64,000 nucleotides of DNA from Elysia crispata (Eukaryota; Mollusca; Gastropoda; Plakobranchidae): positions 208,501 to 272,500 of the forward strand of contig JAWDGP010008106.1 in NCBI GenBank assembly GCA_033675545.1. Reading direction: 5' to 3'. Positions 27,064 through 53,129 of the stretch are shown in pieces. Each line of letters opens with the position of its first letter. Position 1 is the first letter of the stretch. The notes under the pieces were generated by a model. It made no database searches. It was not told the origin of the DNA and saw only the letters and a program-made list of their open reading frames with translations. Position numbers and translations under genes: made by a program.

Positions 27064-29685
27064 TCTATAACTAGTATAATAACAATATGGCCGCCGGGGA
27101 ATCCAATTCAAGTTCTAAATATCTAATTCTAGTGTTTCTATCTCTATAAATAGCATAAGAAAAATATGGCCGCCGAGGAATTCTATTTTTTCGACCTCTA
27201 TAAATAGCATAATTTCAATATGGCCGCTAGGGAATCGAATTCGAGTGTGTCTATCTCTATAAGTAGCATAACAGCAATATGGCCGCGCTGGAATTCTAGT
27301 TTTTCGACTTCTATAAATAGCATAATTTCAAGATGGCCGCCGAGGAATTCTACTTTTTCGACTTCTATAAAAAGCAGGATTTGAATATGGCCGCCAATTA
27401 AACTAGTGTTTCGATCTCCATAAATAGCATAATTTCAATATGGCCTCCAGGGAATCGAGTTCTAATTTTGCTATCTCTATAAACAGCATAGTTTAAATAT
27501 GGCCGCTGGTTACTTTCAATTTTTCGATCTCTATAAATATCATGATTTCAAAATGGCCGCCGGTTAATTGTTGTGTTTCGATCTCTATAAATATCATGAT
27601 CTCTGTAAACAGCATAATTTCAATATGGCCGCCGGTTAATTCTAGTGTTTTGATCTTTATAAATAGCATAATTTTAATATGGCCGCCGGGGAATTTTTTT
27701 TTTTTTCGATCTCTATAAAAAACAATATTTCAATATGGCTGCCGTGAAATTGAATTCTTGTGTTTCGAGCTCTATAAATAGAATTTTTTTCAATATGGCC
27801 GCCTGACAATTGTAACGTTTCGATCTCTATATATAGCATAATTTCAATATGGCCGCTGGTAAAATCCTAATCTTTCGATCTCTATATATGTATCATGATT
27901 TCAATATGACCACCGGTTAATTCTTGTGTTTCGATCTCTATAAATAGCATAATTTCAATATGGCCGCCGGTTAAACTAGTATTTTGATCTCTATAAATAG
28001 GATAATTTCAATATGGCCGTTGGTTAATTCTAATATTTCAATCTCTATAAATATCATGATTTCAATATGGCCGCCGGTTAATTCTTGTGTTTCGATCTTT
28101 ATAAATAGCATAATTTGAAAATGGCCGCCGTTTAATTCTAGTGTTTCGATCTCTGTAAGTAGCATAATTTTAATATGGCCGCCGGGGAATTCTTTTTTTT
28201 TTTTTTGAATCTCTATAAATAACAATATTTCAATATGGCTGCCGTGAAATTGAAGTCTTGTGTTTCGAGTACTAGAAATAGAAATTTTTTCAATATGGCC
28301 GCCTTACAAATGTAGTGTTTCAATCTCTATAAATAGTATAATTTCAATATGGCCGTCGGGAAATTCTATTTTTTCAACCTCAATAAATAGCAAAATTTGA
28401 ATATGGCCGCCAGGTAAGCCAGTTTTTCCATCTCTATAAATAGCATAATTTCAGTAAGGCCGCCGGCTAATTCTTAATTTCGATATCTATAAATAGCATA
28501 ATTTCAATATGACCGCCGGAGAATTCTACTTTTTCGACCTCTATAAATACCATGATTTCAATATGACCACCGGTTAATTCTAGTGTTTCGACATCTATCA
28601 ATTTTATAATCTCAATATGGCTGCCACTTAATCGAATTCTAGTGTTTCGATCTCTATATATAGCATTATTTCAATATGGCCGCCGTAAAATCGAATTCTT
28701 TTGTTTCGATCTTATTAAAAAGCATAATTTCAATATGGCCGCTGGTCATTTCTAGTGTTCCGATCTCTATAAATAGCATAATTTCAACATGGCCGCCGTT
28801 TGGTTCTAATGTTTCGACCTCTATAAAACGCATAATTTCAATATGGCCGCCAGGGAATCGAATTCTAGTGTTTCGATCTCTATAGATAGCATTATTTCAA
28901 TATGGCCGCTGGTTAATTTCAATATGGCCGCCAGGGAATCGAATTCTAGTGTTTCGATCTCTATAGATAGCATTATTTCAATATGGCCGCTGGTTAATTT
29001 CAATATGGCCGCCGGTTAATTATTGTGTTTCAATCTCTATAGATATCGTGATTTGAATATGGCCGTCGGTTATTTCTAGTGTTTCAACATCTATAAATTT
29101 CATAATCTCCATATGGCTGTCAGGGAATCGAATTCTAGTGTTTCGATCTCTATAACTAGCATAATTTATGTATGGCCGCCAGGTAATTCTATTTTTTAAG
29201 ATCGCTACAAATAGCATAATTTCAATATGGCCGCCAGGGAATTTTACTTTTTCGACTTCTATACATAGCATAATTTCAATATGGCCGCCAGTTAAACTAG
29301 TGTTTCGATTTCTATAAATAGGACAATTTCAATATGGCGGCCGAGGATTTTTAATTTTTCGTCTTCTATAAATAGCCTAATTTCAATATGGCCGCCTCTC
29401 AATTGCAGTGTTTCGACCTCTGTAAATAGCATGATTTCAATATGGCCGCCGGTTAATTCTAGTGTTTCTTCCTCTATAAAACGTATGATTTCAGTATGGC
29501 CGCCGAGGATGTCTAATTTTTCGACCTCTTTAAATAGTATAATCTCAATATGGCCGTGGAATCGAATTCTAGTGTTTCGATCTCTATATATAGCAATTTC
29601 AATATGGCCGCCGTGGAATCGAATCATATTTTTCCGATCTCTATAAATATCATAATTTCAATACGGCCGCCGGGGATGATAACGG

Positions 29686-31421
29686 CCAAGAAAAGCCATA
29701 TCTGATATTGAGGAGAGGGAAAACTTTGGCGGTGGGCAAAATATGGCATTCAGCGTTTTACTATAGAAAATAGAAATTAGAGCAAAACCGAGAGAAAATA
29801 AGATGAAGCAATTTGTTTACAGAAACTTAAGTCTTTTTGGCACAGATGTCTATGTAGATGTAAAGGGATATTTTTGGTTGGATTTTGCCTATGAGAATAA
29901 ATATTATAAAATAAAACTTGTTTGTCTATTCAATTGAAATAAGTTGAAAAGTGGGCTTTTATATTTCCTTCACATGATTTGTTGGCGATGTTACATATAA
30001 TTTACGGTCTAGGTGAACGATTCTGAGGTGGTTAGAGAACATTAATTTGCATTTAGTAAACATTATCTTATTATCTATCCCATAATACAAAGCTCACAAA
30101 AATGTTTGCTTTAGACACCTACATAATTTTACAAGGCTGAACTCGTCAGTCATTTGTCTGATTCATAATAGTTATTCTAAACATACATCAAGTTTAAACT
30201 CTAAAGCTTTTAAAAAGCTAAGTAAAATAAAATAAAACAAGTCAAAATTACAAAAATAAACGTTTATTTTTCGGTTTGTTAACTTTTTGACGAGGTCAGT
30301 GCTTTTTCGGGAGACATAACTTTATAGATTAGTATTTTATGAGGTCAATGCTTTAAGTGTTTAAAATTATATTCAACAAAAGATTATGCTATATTGAGGC
30401 CAATGAAATTGTGGAATATAGTAACAATATACATACATCATTTTATATACACTTAGATTTCATGTTTATATGAGGCCAATGATATTGCTTTTGTGATGCG
30501 AATGCTTTTGTGGGATACACATAACTATATACAGCAATGTCTCAGATAATCGACCTTAGACAGGTCTGAGAAAGAAAGCCCCACTAAGGATGTAATATAT
30601 ATAAAAAGAAGGAAAAAAAATTGTAGAAGTTTATAGGCCTACTATTGAAAAGTGTATGTTGAATACAATAACTACAATATGTCATTAATTAGACCAAACG
30701 GCGCCGTAACTACTTCCAGCTAGTTTCAACCATTGTCTAGTTAAAACTAGCCTCTACCTCCACCTTCTCGCAGTCAAGGAGTATGACGCCTTGACTGCGT
30801 TACAAAACGGGGTCAGTGGTTTTACCTCGTCAGATATTTTACATTATATCACATTTTCCATTAATTAATGCGTCAGTTACCTATTTCATTTACCGCTAAA
30901 ATGGGCGCGCGGGGAAAAAAATAGCAAGGAAGGTAGAGGAGACTGACAGGCACACCCCATTTGATGAAACTAAGCGCAGACATCCCATGTTTGGAGAAAG
31001 GTCACCTGGGTGTTAGTTTACAGTCACACTTGGGACAAATTGACTCTGCTGGGAACCAAAATAATAATAAAAAAGGAAAACCTTCATAAAAATAAACCAC
31101 GCACAGCAAGCAGACATAGTTATGAAAAATTGAAGGGCAAGTTGCACTTACAGAAGCGAAGCGAAATATCACAAATCCCACCTCTTTTCCCTACCCCCCC
31201 TAAAGATGCAATAATTATGTGAGATAAAATGTTCACACATTTAGCTTATATTCTCGTAAGCTTCTATAAATATCTGAATATGCTAGACATAGGATGTGAA
31301 TGGCGTCGGTGAAAGGCCGCGAACTATCGCAATATAGGTGGCTACATACGTAAGATCATGTGGCTGGATGTTGGCGGAGCAAAAAGAGCAGTAATCTCGG
31401 ATAAAGGAAATCATAGAGATA

Positions 31422-31425
<4 letters not shown>
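29686..31425. other. Unique AT-rich stretch
   Basis: No gene found. Between 30,290 and 30,490 the phrase GAGG(T/C)CA(A/G)TG recurs about four times as a degenerate spaced repeat. A C7 run lies at about 31,194. Confidence 0.4.

Positions 31426-31427
<2 letters not shown>

Positions 31428-31515
<88 letters not shown>
31428..31515. repeat. GA microsatellite
   Basis: About 85 bp of GA. Confidence 0.97.
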
Positions 31516-31519
<4 letters not shown>

Positions 31520-31601
31520 TTTAAAAAGAGACAGGCACACCACTTTATAACTACGGGACTAAAAAAAGAAACAACACAAGTATAGATTAAACATAAAAAC
31601 G

Positions 31602-31627
31602 TTTCGCCTTTATTGTGGCTTCATCAG
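31602..31627 (-). ncRNA. Hammerhead-ribozyme-like core motif, low confidence
   Basis: The minus strand reads CTGATGA, A, GCC, an 8-nt loop, GGC, GAAA. CUGAUGA and GAAA bracketing a GCC/GGC stem are the conserved halves of a hammerhead core, and such motifs occur at Penelope-like element ends. The extra A before the stem is atypical, and I could not draw convincing stems I and III. It may be just a relic or a coincidence. Confidence 0.2.
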
Positions 31628-31752
31628 AGTGTGTAGGAAAAAATTGACTTCAGCAAGTTATACAAAACATTGGGGGAGCTGGGCTCAGACGGGACGGATC
31701 CTTTATAATTACCAAGTTGTCCTCCAAGTGTGGTGTTTTTGCTTTTCTATTT

Positions 31753-31931
<179 letters not shown>

Positions 31932-32122
31932 GCTGTATTTCATTCAACATATCACACTCACGCACGTCTGAGACAAGCTAGGCAGATGTAAAAGACGAGA
32001 GCAGTTCCCCAACCCGTTAAAAAAAAGATGGGTGTGTGGTACCAAAAGCCGTGATAGACTTTTACATGCTTCTGCAAACGAATATGAACAATACGTCCTA
32101 AACAAACGGTGTGTTCCAGTGT

Positions 32123-32123
<1 letters not shown>

Positions 32124-32156
<33 letters not shown>

Positions 32157-32189
32157 GCGGAAGAGTGAGGGGATGAGCCGAGAAAAGGG

Positions 32190-32246
<57 letters not shown>

Positions 32247-32250
32247 CGAG
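32124..32250. repeat. Poly-A, (TA)n and (GA)n cluster
   Basis: A30 at about 32,125-32,154, then TA (32,193-32,222) and GA (32,222-32,246). Confidence 0.95.
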
Positions 32251-32628
32251 AGGGAGGGTGATGTTATTCAAATACCTTTTCCTTGAACTGCATGTAGTTT
32301 GGATCCCTACAATAATCCCGCTCAATGCATGTAAAATTCTCAGTATTTAAAGGCTATTAAACTTTTTAGAGATCTATTTGTACGCCTTTGTTTTCATCTT
32401 CTACTAGTTTTGACTTGAGCCGTCCAATGTATCAATTTGATAATTAGTTAAGTTTTTAATACATGTAGTTGTTGGTAGCCTACATGTTTCAGATTTATTG
32501 AAAAAAAAAAAGACTGCTTCGTAAAAAGCATCTTTTTTTCCTGAGTTTGTGTAAATCTACTACAAAACAGGCATTTTATATACTCTACATGGGTTATGCC
32601 TGAATAAAAATAATGTAATACACACATA

Positions 32629-32749
<121 letters not shown>

Positions 32750-34890
32750 TTCAACATTAACAAGGCAATATGAAACTTTATAATAGCCATAGTCACCTCA
32801 TGTATGAAGCTTTCACAAGTACTTCAAACCTATAGAACTTTATTGAAAGTCATGAATACTTTTGGGGTACATGAACTTTGATTCACCTTATTTCAAAGAA
32901 AAAAATATATGAGTATGTTCTGCATCACACTTGATACATGCAGCATACAATTATCACATTTTTGTCTTCTTTTGTGTATTGTATCGGTATTATAAGTTAA
33001 ATGCTTCACAAAACTGTTTCACAGCTATGGTGTATTTTGTCCGCATGTGAGTTTTACCTGAACATCGAAATTAATAAAAACCTAAATTGTTTAAAATACC
33101 GTTTTATTCTTAAAATATTTGAAAATGGCAAATTTTTGCATAGTTCTGGCCCCGCAGTTTTTCGCGGCCGCAAAATTTGACTTTTCCCGCAAAAAATCGC
33201 AAAATTTGGGATTTTTTTTTTTTTTTTCTCTGTGTCTGTATATAAAAAAAAAAAATTGCGTGTGTCAGCTTGTCCGATACACAGGTTAATGGTCCAAACC
33301 GGCAGAAACGCCAAGAAGAGTTTAAAAAAAAAAGGGTTCTTCAAGTTTTAAAGATTCTTAATTATTATTAATTCTACCTAGTAGTAGCACTCTTTAATTT
33401 GGCTGTTTGAGCCTCTTCAATAAATCGATAAATCTTGAAAACAAGATGCTTATCCAGTGTATAAAAATACAGTTCATGTATACCCTTTCAGTGTTATATA
33501 TATTTTTTTATAGTTAAATATGTGTATTGTTTATTTCTGAAGGCAAAGTCTTTCTCGAAGCTGTGAATAAAACAAAATAAATGATTCTTATATAGCTAAT
33601 GACAACTTGAAACGACACTGTGGTAAGATAGTTATTAATATTATCGAAGGCTCTATGATCAGATTTTCAACCATGTCTATTTGACATCTGATCTCCTTTC
33701 AAACCCCAGAATCATTTCTTTCTTATGGAGGGGGAGGGGGTAAAGTTTCTCCACTGCAGTGACAACACATATCCAAATGAGCACAATTTGCTGTTTTTTA
33801 TTAAAAATTTGTTTTATGTTTATTTTACACTAGTAGAACCAGGTAAATTATTGTATCTTTTATTTAACCAAATAGAGACTCTTTGCTACAGTACTGTGGC
33901 ATTATTAAAAAATATGTTTGTTGGTAAAACCTTGAACTAATATTCCTGTTCACCTCATTCTGGACAGTTTTTTTTGATAATCTCTTCAAAAGGAAGTTTC
34001 TCCTAGTATATACATGTACTAAAGCTTTAAACACTTTCTGATGGCAAATTCTGGCTTCAATATCATGAAGTTAAAGAATTCAAAAACTAGACCCACGCTA
34101 GTTTGCAATTGTACCCATATATTTTTTCCCTAGTAAAAATCTAAAACTGACAGCAGTGGCTCAATGTTTCTAAACTTTATTAGTATTATGGTCATTCATC
34201 AAAATATATCAAAAGGCTACAAAAAGGGATCCGACTTAATTTTTTATATGAAATTACAGAATAGATTTCAGTTACACCAAACTGAACCAATATTTTCAGC
34301 AAATGAAATAAAATATTCTTTAGATGATTTTTTCTGAACTATCTGACATAATGCATGAGCTTTCTGCCAAGCCAAAAATAGGAGTTGTACCCATGAGGAA
34401 GTTTAGGCTACAGAATTCTGGCTAGCTAAATCAAGAAACTAAATTTAGTCCTGCAACTTATTCATGGAAATTTCTGGGCACAAAAAACTGGTGTAAATTT
34501 ATACTTGACTCAAGACTTGACTGAGGACTAACATTTAGGCATAAGGCTAATTGTTCCTTATAAAAAATAAATAATGTTTACTTCAGTGTTCTTTAGTAAT
34601 AATGGGATACTTATAACTTATATAGCCGTATAGGATAATTTCAGCACAACAATGGATGTTTCCAAGATGTTTCATGAGTTTTTATAATTTAGGTATACAA
34701 TAATAATTTGGGTGGAAATGAAATAATTGATCTCTTAATTTATAAGAATAATAAAATTAATAATGCAACTTTATTAGAGTTGTTCAATTAAACATTTCTT
34801 CTACATTTACAGACTTTCCCTCTTTTTTTTTCCGACATAGCTAGTCTAAGTTTAAGTATTGGCATGAAAACAGATTAGTCGCGTCAACAA
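32750..34890. other. Unique AT-rich stretch
   Basis: No gene, RNA or repeat family recognised. It is the far downstream flank of DDX47. Confidence 0.45.
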
Positions 34891-34893
34891 TTT

Positions 34894-35220
34894 TTAGACC
34901 AGCTGTGCTGATTTTTCAGACTTAGTGAGTTTACACCTTTTCATGAATGCAGATCCAGGATCAATAAATGAGTCCCTATCCCACCACTTAACTTCAATGA
35001 CTGGGCGGTCAAGCTCCAAAAAACTTTAAATCTCAACACTGACAACCACTCTTCCTGCAATAATTTTGCTCAATACAAATTGGGACGCAATAAAACCACC
35101 AGGATATTTGTGACAGGCAGCCATAGAAAGTGTCAATTGGTTGTTTTCTTCTCCATTGAACATGTGTCCTTTTAAACTATCAGGCATGGAAGTCAGACTG
35201 TTTTTTACAAGGAGAGCCTT
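34894..35220 (-). pseudogene. Unrecognised coding exon or pseudogene with one in-frame stop
   Basis: A good acceptor (CACTAACAG) is followed by 64 open codons including VKNSLTSMPDSLKGHMF, NGEENNQLTLSMAACHKYPG and FVLSKIIAGRVVVSVEI. Then comes a single TAA (35,026-35,028), and the same frame continues open for 43 codons (LELDRPVIEVKWWDRDSF, then IDPGSAFMKRCKL) to a second TAA. The composition on both sides of the stop looks like real protein in one frame, so a nonsense mutation in a former exon is the simplest reading. Alternatively the first stop is the true end of a terminal exon. I do not recognise the family. It sits 1.25 kb downstream of the DDX47 stop codon on the same strand. Confidence 0.4.
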
Positions 35221-35529
35221 CTGTTAGTGTTACATAAACTCATGGCTATCAAAAAAAAAAAAAGACATTTTACATGAACGAGCAAAATAAAGTAAAAATA
35301 TTTCAGGACAAGAGTTATGTCTCCAACTTGAGACAGACAGCACTCAAACTACCTATTGATCTTAAAATTTGGAAATGATAACAGAATTTAGAACTGCAAC
35401 AATCTGTTGCTTAACTTTTAGGAAGATATTAGTAAATTTATTAAAAGTAAATATAAGATAGCGGAAGGTAATACTTTACTTACAACACTATCTTAAATAA
35501 TTCAGTTTAAACAATATCCTGCTTTACAA

Positions 35530-35601
<72 letters not shown>

Positions 35602-36471
35602 GTTTGGGTGCACTGGAAAACCCTTCAAATCTCACTAGGTCTAGTTTTGCGCTAAACCTATTTTAGGTCTATTTTCAAGTCCAACTTTGAAAACAGAAAT
35701 TTAATTTCTTAAGACACTCAATTTATTTATCTTTTCATTCAGCTTTGTTTTATTTGTTTCTGAAATATCTAATGTTTTGAATTTAATGATTTTGCAAAAC
35801 CACTTCAGATCAGATTTGTGGCATTAACAGTTTCAATGAAAAAAAGTGTGTTCAACTTTAAAAGCCATTTCCTCAAAACAATAATATCTCGACCGGGTGA
35901 TTTTACAACTCCATAACATTTGATCTAACAAGATAGAACCTTCAGATAAAAGCAAAATACTCAGGATTGTTTGCAAAATCTAACACTAAGCTCATCAAAT
36001 TTTTTTTATCCAAAACCATGCCCCCTCACATATATCAAAAAGAAAAAAAGAAAAGGAAATAATAATAAAAAAAAACCCAAGTATTTTTAGGACATTCATA
36101 GAATCATGATTTTATAGCAATTTAAATAAGCTTTAGTATACTAAAATTCATATGCTTCATTCAGCTTTCACAAATCCTCTCATCAAAAACTGATACTTTC
36201 TAATTTTTCTACATATTTTTTCATTGAGTAAAGAAAAAACCCATTATTTTCTTAACATGAATTTTTATGTAATCTGAATTTTGCTGTAGATATTAAAACC
36301 ATCTGTAAAAACAATTGATCTTAATACTATTACTTACATTATTACTCACATAAGACATACACACACAACAGATAATGCACAGGTGCCCCTTTATATAAAA
36401 AACAAAACAAAATAGAAATACACTTTCTACAAATTCTTTCATCATGATCTTCATCAAATCCTAATCCAAAT
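35221..36471. other. 3' flank of DDX47 with a TA microsatellite
   Basis: Contains (TA)n at about 35,530-35,598 and otherwise AT-rich sequence that must include the DDX47 3' UTR. I could not fix a polyadenylation site. Confidence 0.5.
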
Positions 36472-49413
<12,942 letters not shown>

Positions 49414-52070
49414 TATTAATGGTTAAGGACGATGCTCCCTTGGGTGTCACCAGTACAGCAGCTAGTCTGAAATTAACATGCATTGTCTGATGACTTCTTA
49501 AAACTTAAATTTATCTCAAAATACTTCAATTCAATTCTTTCTTCAGTATGAGTGGTATTTATCTATAAATATAATTTTGCCCTCATAAGAGCAGATATAA
49601 CTATAAGAATTTATTGGCAGTTTTGAATTTAATTTTGACAAAATTTTGCTCCAGTTTAAGAATTTGCAATAGAATTTCTTTCTTTATCTTGTTTCTTTCC
49701 TTTGTATATTAAAAAACTTTGATGTTTGATTTTGGTGCTCCAGTAAGACTTCTATTTCAAGCAATTTGGTCAATGGGATTGTAAGAGTGGCTATGTGTAA
49801 CTAAGAGAGTGCTATTTAAATCCTGACCAAGAAGACTGTTTAAGTGTAAGAGATAAGTAGTAAGGGGACTGAATTTAAAAAGATGTATAGAAAAGTAGAA
49901 TACTTACAAATGAAATTTGTATATTGTAAAATATTTACAAACTTCACACAAAATATAATTAAAAAATCTTTTAGCAAGTCAATTTTAAACCTTTCAAAGA
50001 AGCAAATTTACTACTATGAAAAGAATTGATTTTTAAGAAGGGATATTAAAAATTTCAATTTTGCTAAACCTAAATAAATTTCATGATTCACTTATCATTT
50101 TGCATTAATGCAGAGTATAAGCTGTTAGAACTGATTTTCTGAAATGAAATTAATTGATTCCTGATTGACTTATTGAACCCCTTCTTGCCATGCATGGCAT
50201 ACGACATTCGTCAGATTTAATTATGTAAAAAAAAATGACAAGATGCTGTGCATGACGCGCCATGCACATCAAGATTTAGTGCTAGATTTACTGTACATGA
50301 CGTACTACGTATGTCAAGCCTTATCAACTGAATATCTGGATAGCATTAATAGTGTAAATCTAGTTAGAAATTCATGTTTATCAATAAGTTTTTCATATAA
50401 ATATTAAAATGAACTCTTTTGAGTTAGAATATCTGGTAAATTTGCAGATATCGGCCCAACTCACTTTAAGCTTCACAATTGAATGTTTCTCTTCGAATTA
50501 GAACCGGGACAAACATAAGGAAATAGTGCAGCACAAAAATGCTTATAAATAAATTTCTTGAAAAGTATTTACTTCCGACGAATAAAACCAGCATATCAAA
50601 TTCATTTTGAAATATATAAGTTTAAAGCTAAGAACGAGTTGGGCCGAATACCAAATATCTTAAATAGAGCTGAAAGCTTTGGTAATAACTAAGAAGCCAC
50701 CTTATGGTTTTTTAAAGCTCAGATCAGTGCGTAACTCAATCACAAAAACAAAAAATTCTGTCATGAAGGGTTTCATCTACAAGGAAACATTTAGAAGACT
50801 GTTTACAACTAGAAATATAGAAGTATGTAGATCCACGTTGAAACAGTTCAAGGTCTAAAAATCTATTTAAAAATGTTTACCGTTATACGTCAAGCACTAA
50901 TGATTTCAAAACTAATAAACTTTTAAGGTAGGCCTACTAAGATTGAAAATGTTTGAAAAGATTAGCCAGCAAATTTCTAATTTACCATAATTTTCGATAA
51001 ATGGCTGTACCCTGTTTCCACCATTCACTTCCTTCGAATAAGATGATGCAAAAGTTAAAAACTACCTAGATCTAGATCTAGTATCTCACTTGTCATTCAA
51101 TTTGTGCACGAAACAGGCCTAAAGCTCTACTGAAAATTGAAAAACTCTTTTCAACATACCACTACCAACAGATCTAAATAGCTTTGATTGACAATAAGAT
51201 CAGGATTTCTAACTCACCTAAAAGGGCAAACCACAGCGGTTTAGTTTATGAAACCTGTACTAGATTTTTTATATCCTACCGAAATTTTCTTCTCTATTTA
51301 AGGGATGAAAATAATCAAAATTTAGGATTTAGATCTAGAATCTAGATCAGATCTAAAGATTACATCTCAAGATGAGATTGGTGACAATCAATCTAGATAT
51401 TAAGAAATATATCGATATATAGTTTAAAATTTTCTAATGATCTAGATCCAGATCTCGATCAGATTATAGCAGTAAAATAAAAGGAGATTCGACAATGAAC
51501 CAGTTTCTATCAATCCATCAACATGTGTCTAAATTTGACTCCCAGTGTGTCGTCTCAGAATGTAAACAATTAACACATGGAAAAAAAAAATGATATTGCC
51601 AAATAAGCTTGTATAATGCGAAAACAATTATTATTTACTTTATTTCCCACACTAATTCAAGTATATACCTACAATCTTAAAATACCTGAAGAGTTTTATT
51701 AAAGGTGTTCAGCAGGTTGTTTTACGCGAACAGAAAACTTCAATCGACCTGTCTAAAAAAGTATAAACCATATTTACTATTGAGTCTTGACTCTCGAAAA
51801 TCTGGCAGGAAAACCTAGTCTGATTTCAAGAAGGTGTTTATGGGACCTTCAAGTTTTTGAGGCATCAGCGGAAAGCCGAAAGTACTACCAGAGAGAATAG
51901 ACATAGAGAGCGCCCACTCGTAGCTGTATGCCTCTTTAACTATATGTTCTTGTTTTATGTACTGGCCGTATGGTTAAGTAACACTTTTCAGCGGAAAATA
52001 ACAGTGTTCTAATATATTGTCATCTTTGTATGTGTTCTGGAAATAAATTCTTAATTATACACACACACAC
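49414..52070. other. DDX47 upstream region
   Basis: Should contain the 5' UTR intron and promoter. An acceptor lies at about 49,468. A possible non-coding first exon ending at a weak donor near 51,690 (CTTCAG then GTATTT) is speculative. TAGATC-rich tracts occur at 51,065-51,085 and 51,330-51,460. Confidence 0.35.
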
Positions 52071-52073
52071 ATA

Positions 52074-52544
52074 TAAATTTAGATCTAAGCTATGTAACTT
52101 TGTGAGGACTTGAAATGGCATGTACATTTGGACTTGAAGTAGATTCTTAAATAAGCTATCTATATGATTGGAAGTTGGCCATTTTAATGTTTCCGGAAAG
52201 GTAAGATTACTTTTCTCATGCACGGTCGAACCTTTTGATCTAAAAAAGCGTCCCTTCCGTTTTATTTATTATGGCGGTTAGCCTCTCATTCTCTCATTGG
52301 GCCTTTACATAGCTTAAATCTAAACTAGTATAGATCTATATGTAGCTTAGATCTAAATTTAACCTACTTTAGAATCTACATCATGAAGAACATTCAGAGC
52401 TCTATAGCTTGGACTAAACTAATCAGGATCTAGATCTAGATATAGCTAACATCTAAATTTAGCTTATTTAAGAATCTACATCAAGTCCAAATGTACATGC
52501 GATTTCAAGTCCTCACAAAGTTACAAAGCTTAGATCTAAATTTA
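52074..52544. mobile_element. Foldback/MITE-like element with 84-bp inverted arms
   Basis: The left arm (52,074-52,157) and right arm (52,461-52,544) are reverse complements with 3 mismatches in 84 (96%). Both ends read TAAATTTAGATCTAAGC. The 303-bp centre repeats parts of the arms (for example GCTTAGATCTAAATTTA near 52,345). No coding capacity, and no clear target duplication seen. Confidence 0.88.
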
Positions 52545-52618
52545 GCCTGCTCTAGACCATAAAAATATAAAACTACCACACATGGTTTTCTTATCTAGGC
52601 TGAATCATTCGAAAGGGG

Positions 52619-52864
52619 ATGCAAGATTGGTTTACCACTAGGCCAAGACGATCGAGAAGGAGAGAAGAAGGCGAAGAAGATGTACTTATAAACGAAATGG
52701 GTCTTCCATACAATGTATCCAAAGTGCTTCGCTATGAACCTGACAATTTTACTCCCCAATTTTTCACCGGTGATCTCAGAACAAATTGTTTACATTGTGC
52801 GGCATACAAGTTTTATGGAAGAACACCTGCAATATGTTCTCTCAATTCACCGGATAACAGCAAT

Positions 52865-52868
<4 letters not shown>
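52619..52868 (+). pseudogene. Helitron-like N-terminal zinc-finger fragment
   Basis: An open frame reading MGLPYNVSKVLRYEPDNFTP and then GDLRTNCLHCAAYKFYGR-TPAIC, running into a CT microsatellite. G-x-x-x-x-x-C-x-x-C-x-A-x-x-F followed by a spaced Cys resembles the zinc finger that precedes the Rep domain in animal Helitron proteins. Nothing of the Rep or helicase domains follows, so this is at best a truncated copy. Confidence 0.4.
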
Positions 52869-52919
<51 letters not shown>

Positions 52920-52925
52920 TTCTGT
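52869..52925. repeat. CT microsatellite
   Basis: About 48 bp of CT abutting the Helitron-like fragment. Confidence 0.95.
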
Positions 52926-53004
52926 CCCCCCCAAGCTCATTACCATTACCAATATCATTCACATTATGTTTAGCATTGCAATTATCAATATCATAATTAT
53001 CATT

Positions 53005-53083
53005 ATTACAATAGGATTCGAACTCTTGACCTATAAGATATCGAAAAAGATACTTAACCAACAAACCAGCGTCCCCTCGTGTA
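53005..53083 (-). repeat. tRNA-like sequence, possible SINE head
   Basis: The minus strand contains GTTCGAATC, a perfect B-box match (GWTCRANNC), and 40-50 bp upstream TGGTTTGTTGGTTAAG, a poor A box. The acceptor stem does not pair, so this is not a functional tRNA gene. An ATT/ATG-rich simple tail follows, as in tRNA-derived SINEs. Confidence 0.35.
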
Positions 53084-53129
53084 GATGAGGCAGAATTGAT
53101 AGTGCAGTCTAATTCAACTTTTTTCACGA

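Larger units (their letters stand above)
25290..29685 (+). repeat. Second satellite array, about 54-bp monomers, diverged
   Basis: Same family and orientation as the array at 457-11,410. Units share ATGGCCGCCGG, TCGATCTCTATAAATAGCAT and AATTTCAATAT but are about 54 bp and much more diverged, with frequent single-base indels. Roughly 55 copies lie in two blocks, 25,290-25,670 and 27,064-29,685, split by an LTR-like insertion. Unlike the first array, no inverted flanking arms are evident. A two-monomer duplication is visible at 28,850-29,000. Confidence 0.95.

Noticed and set aside
53005-53083. Functional tRNA gene
   Set aside because: The B box is good but the acceptor stem does not pair and the A box is poor; more likely SINE-derived.
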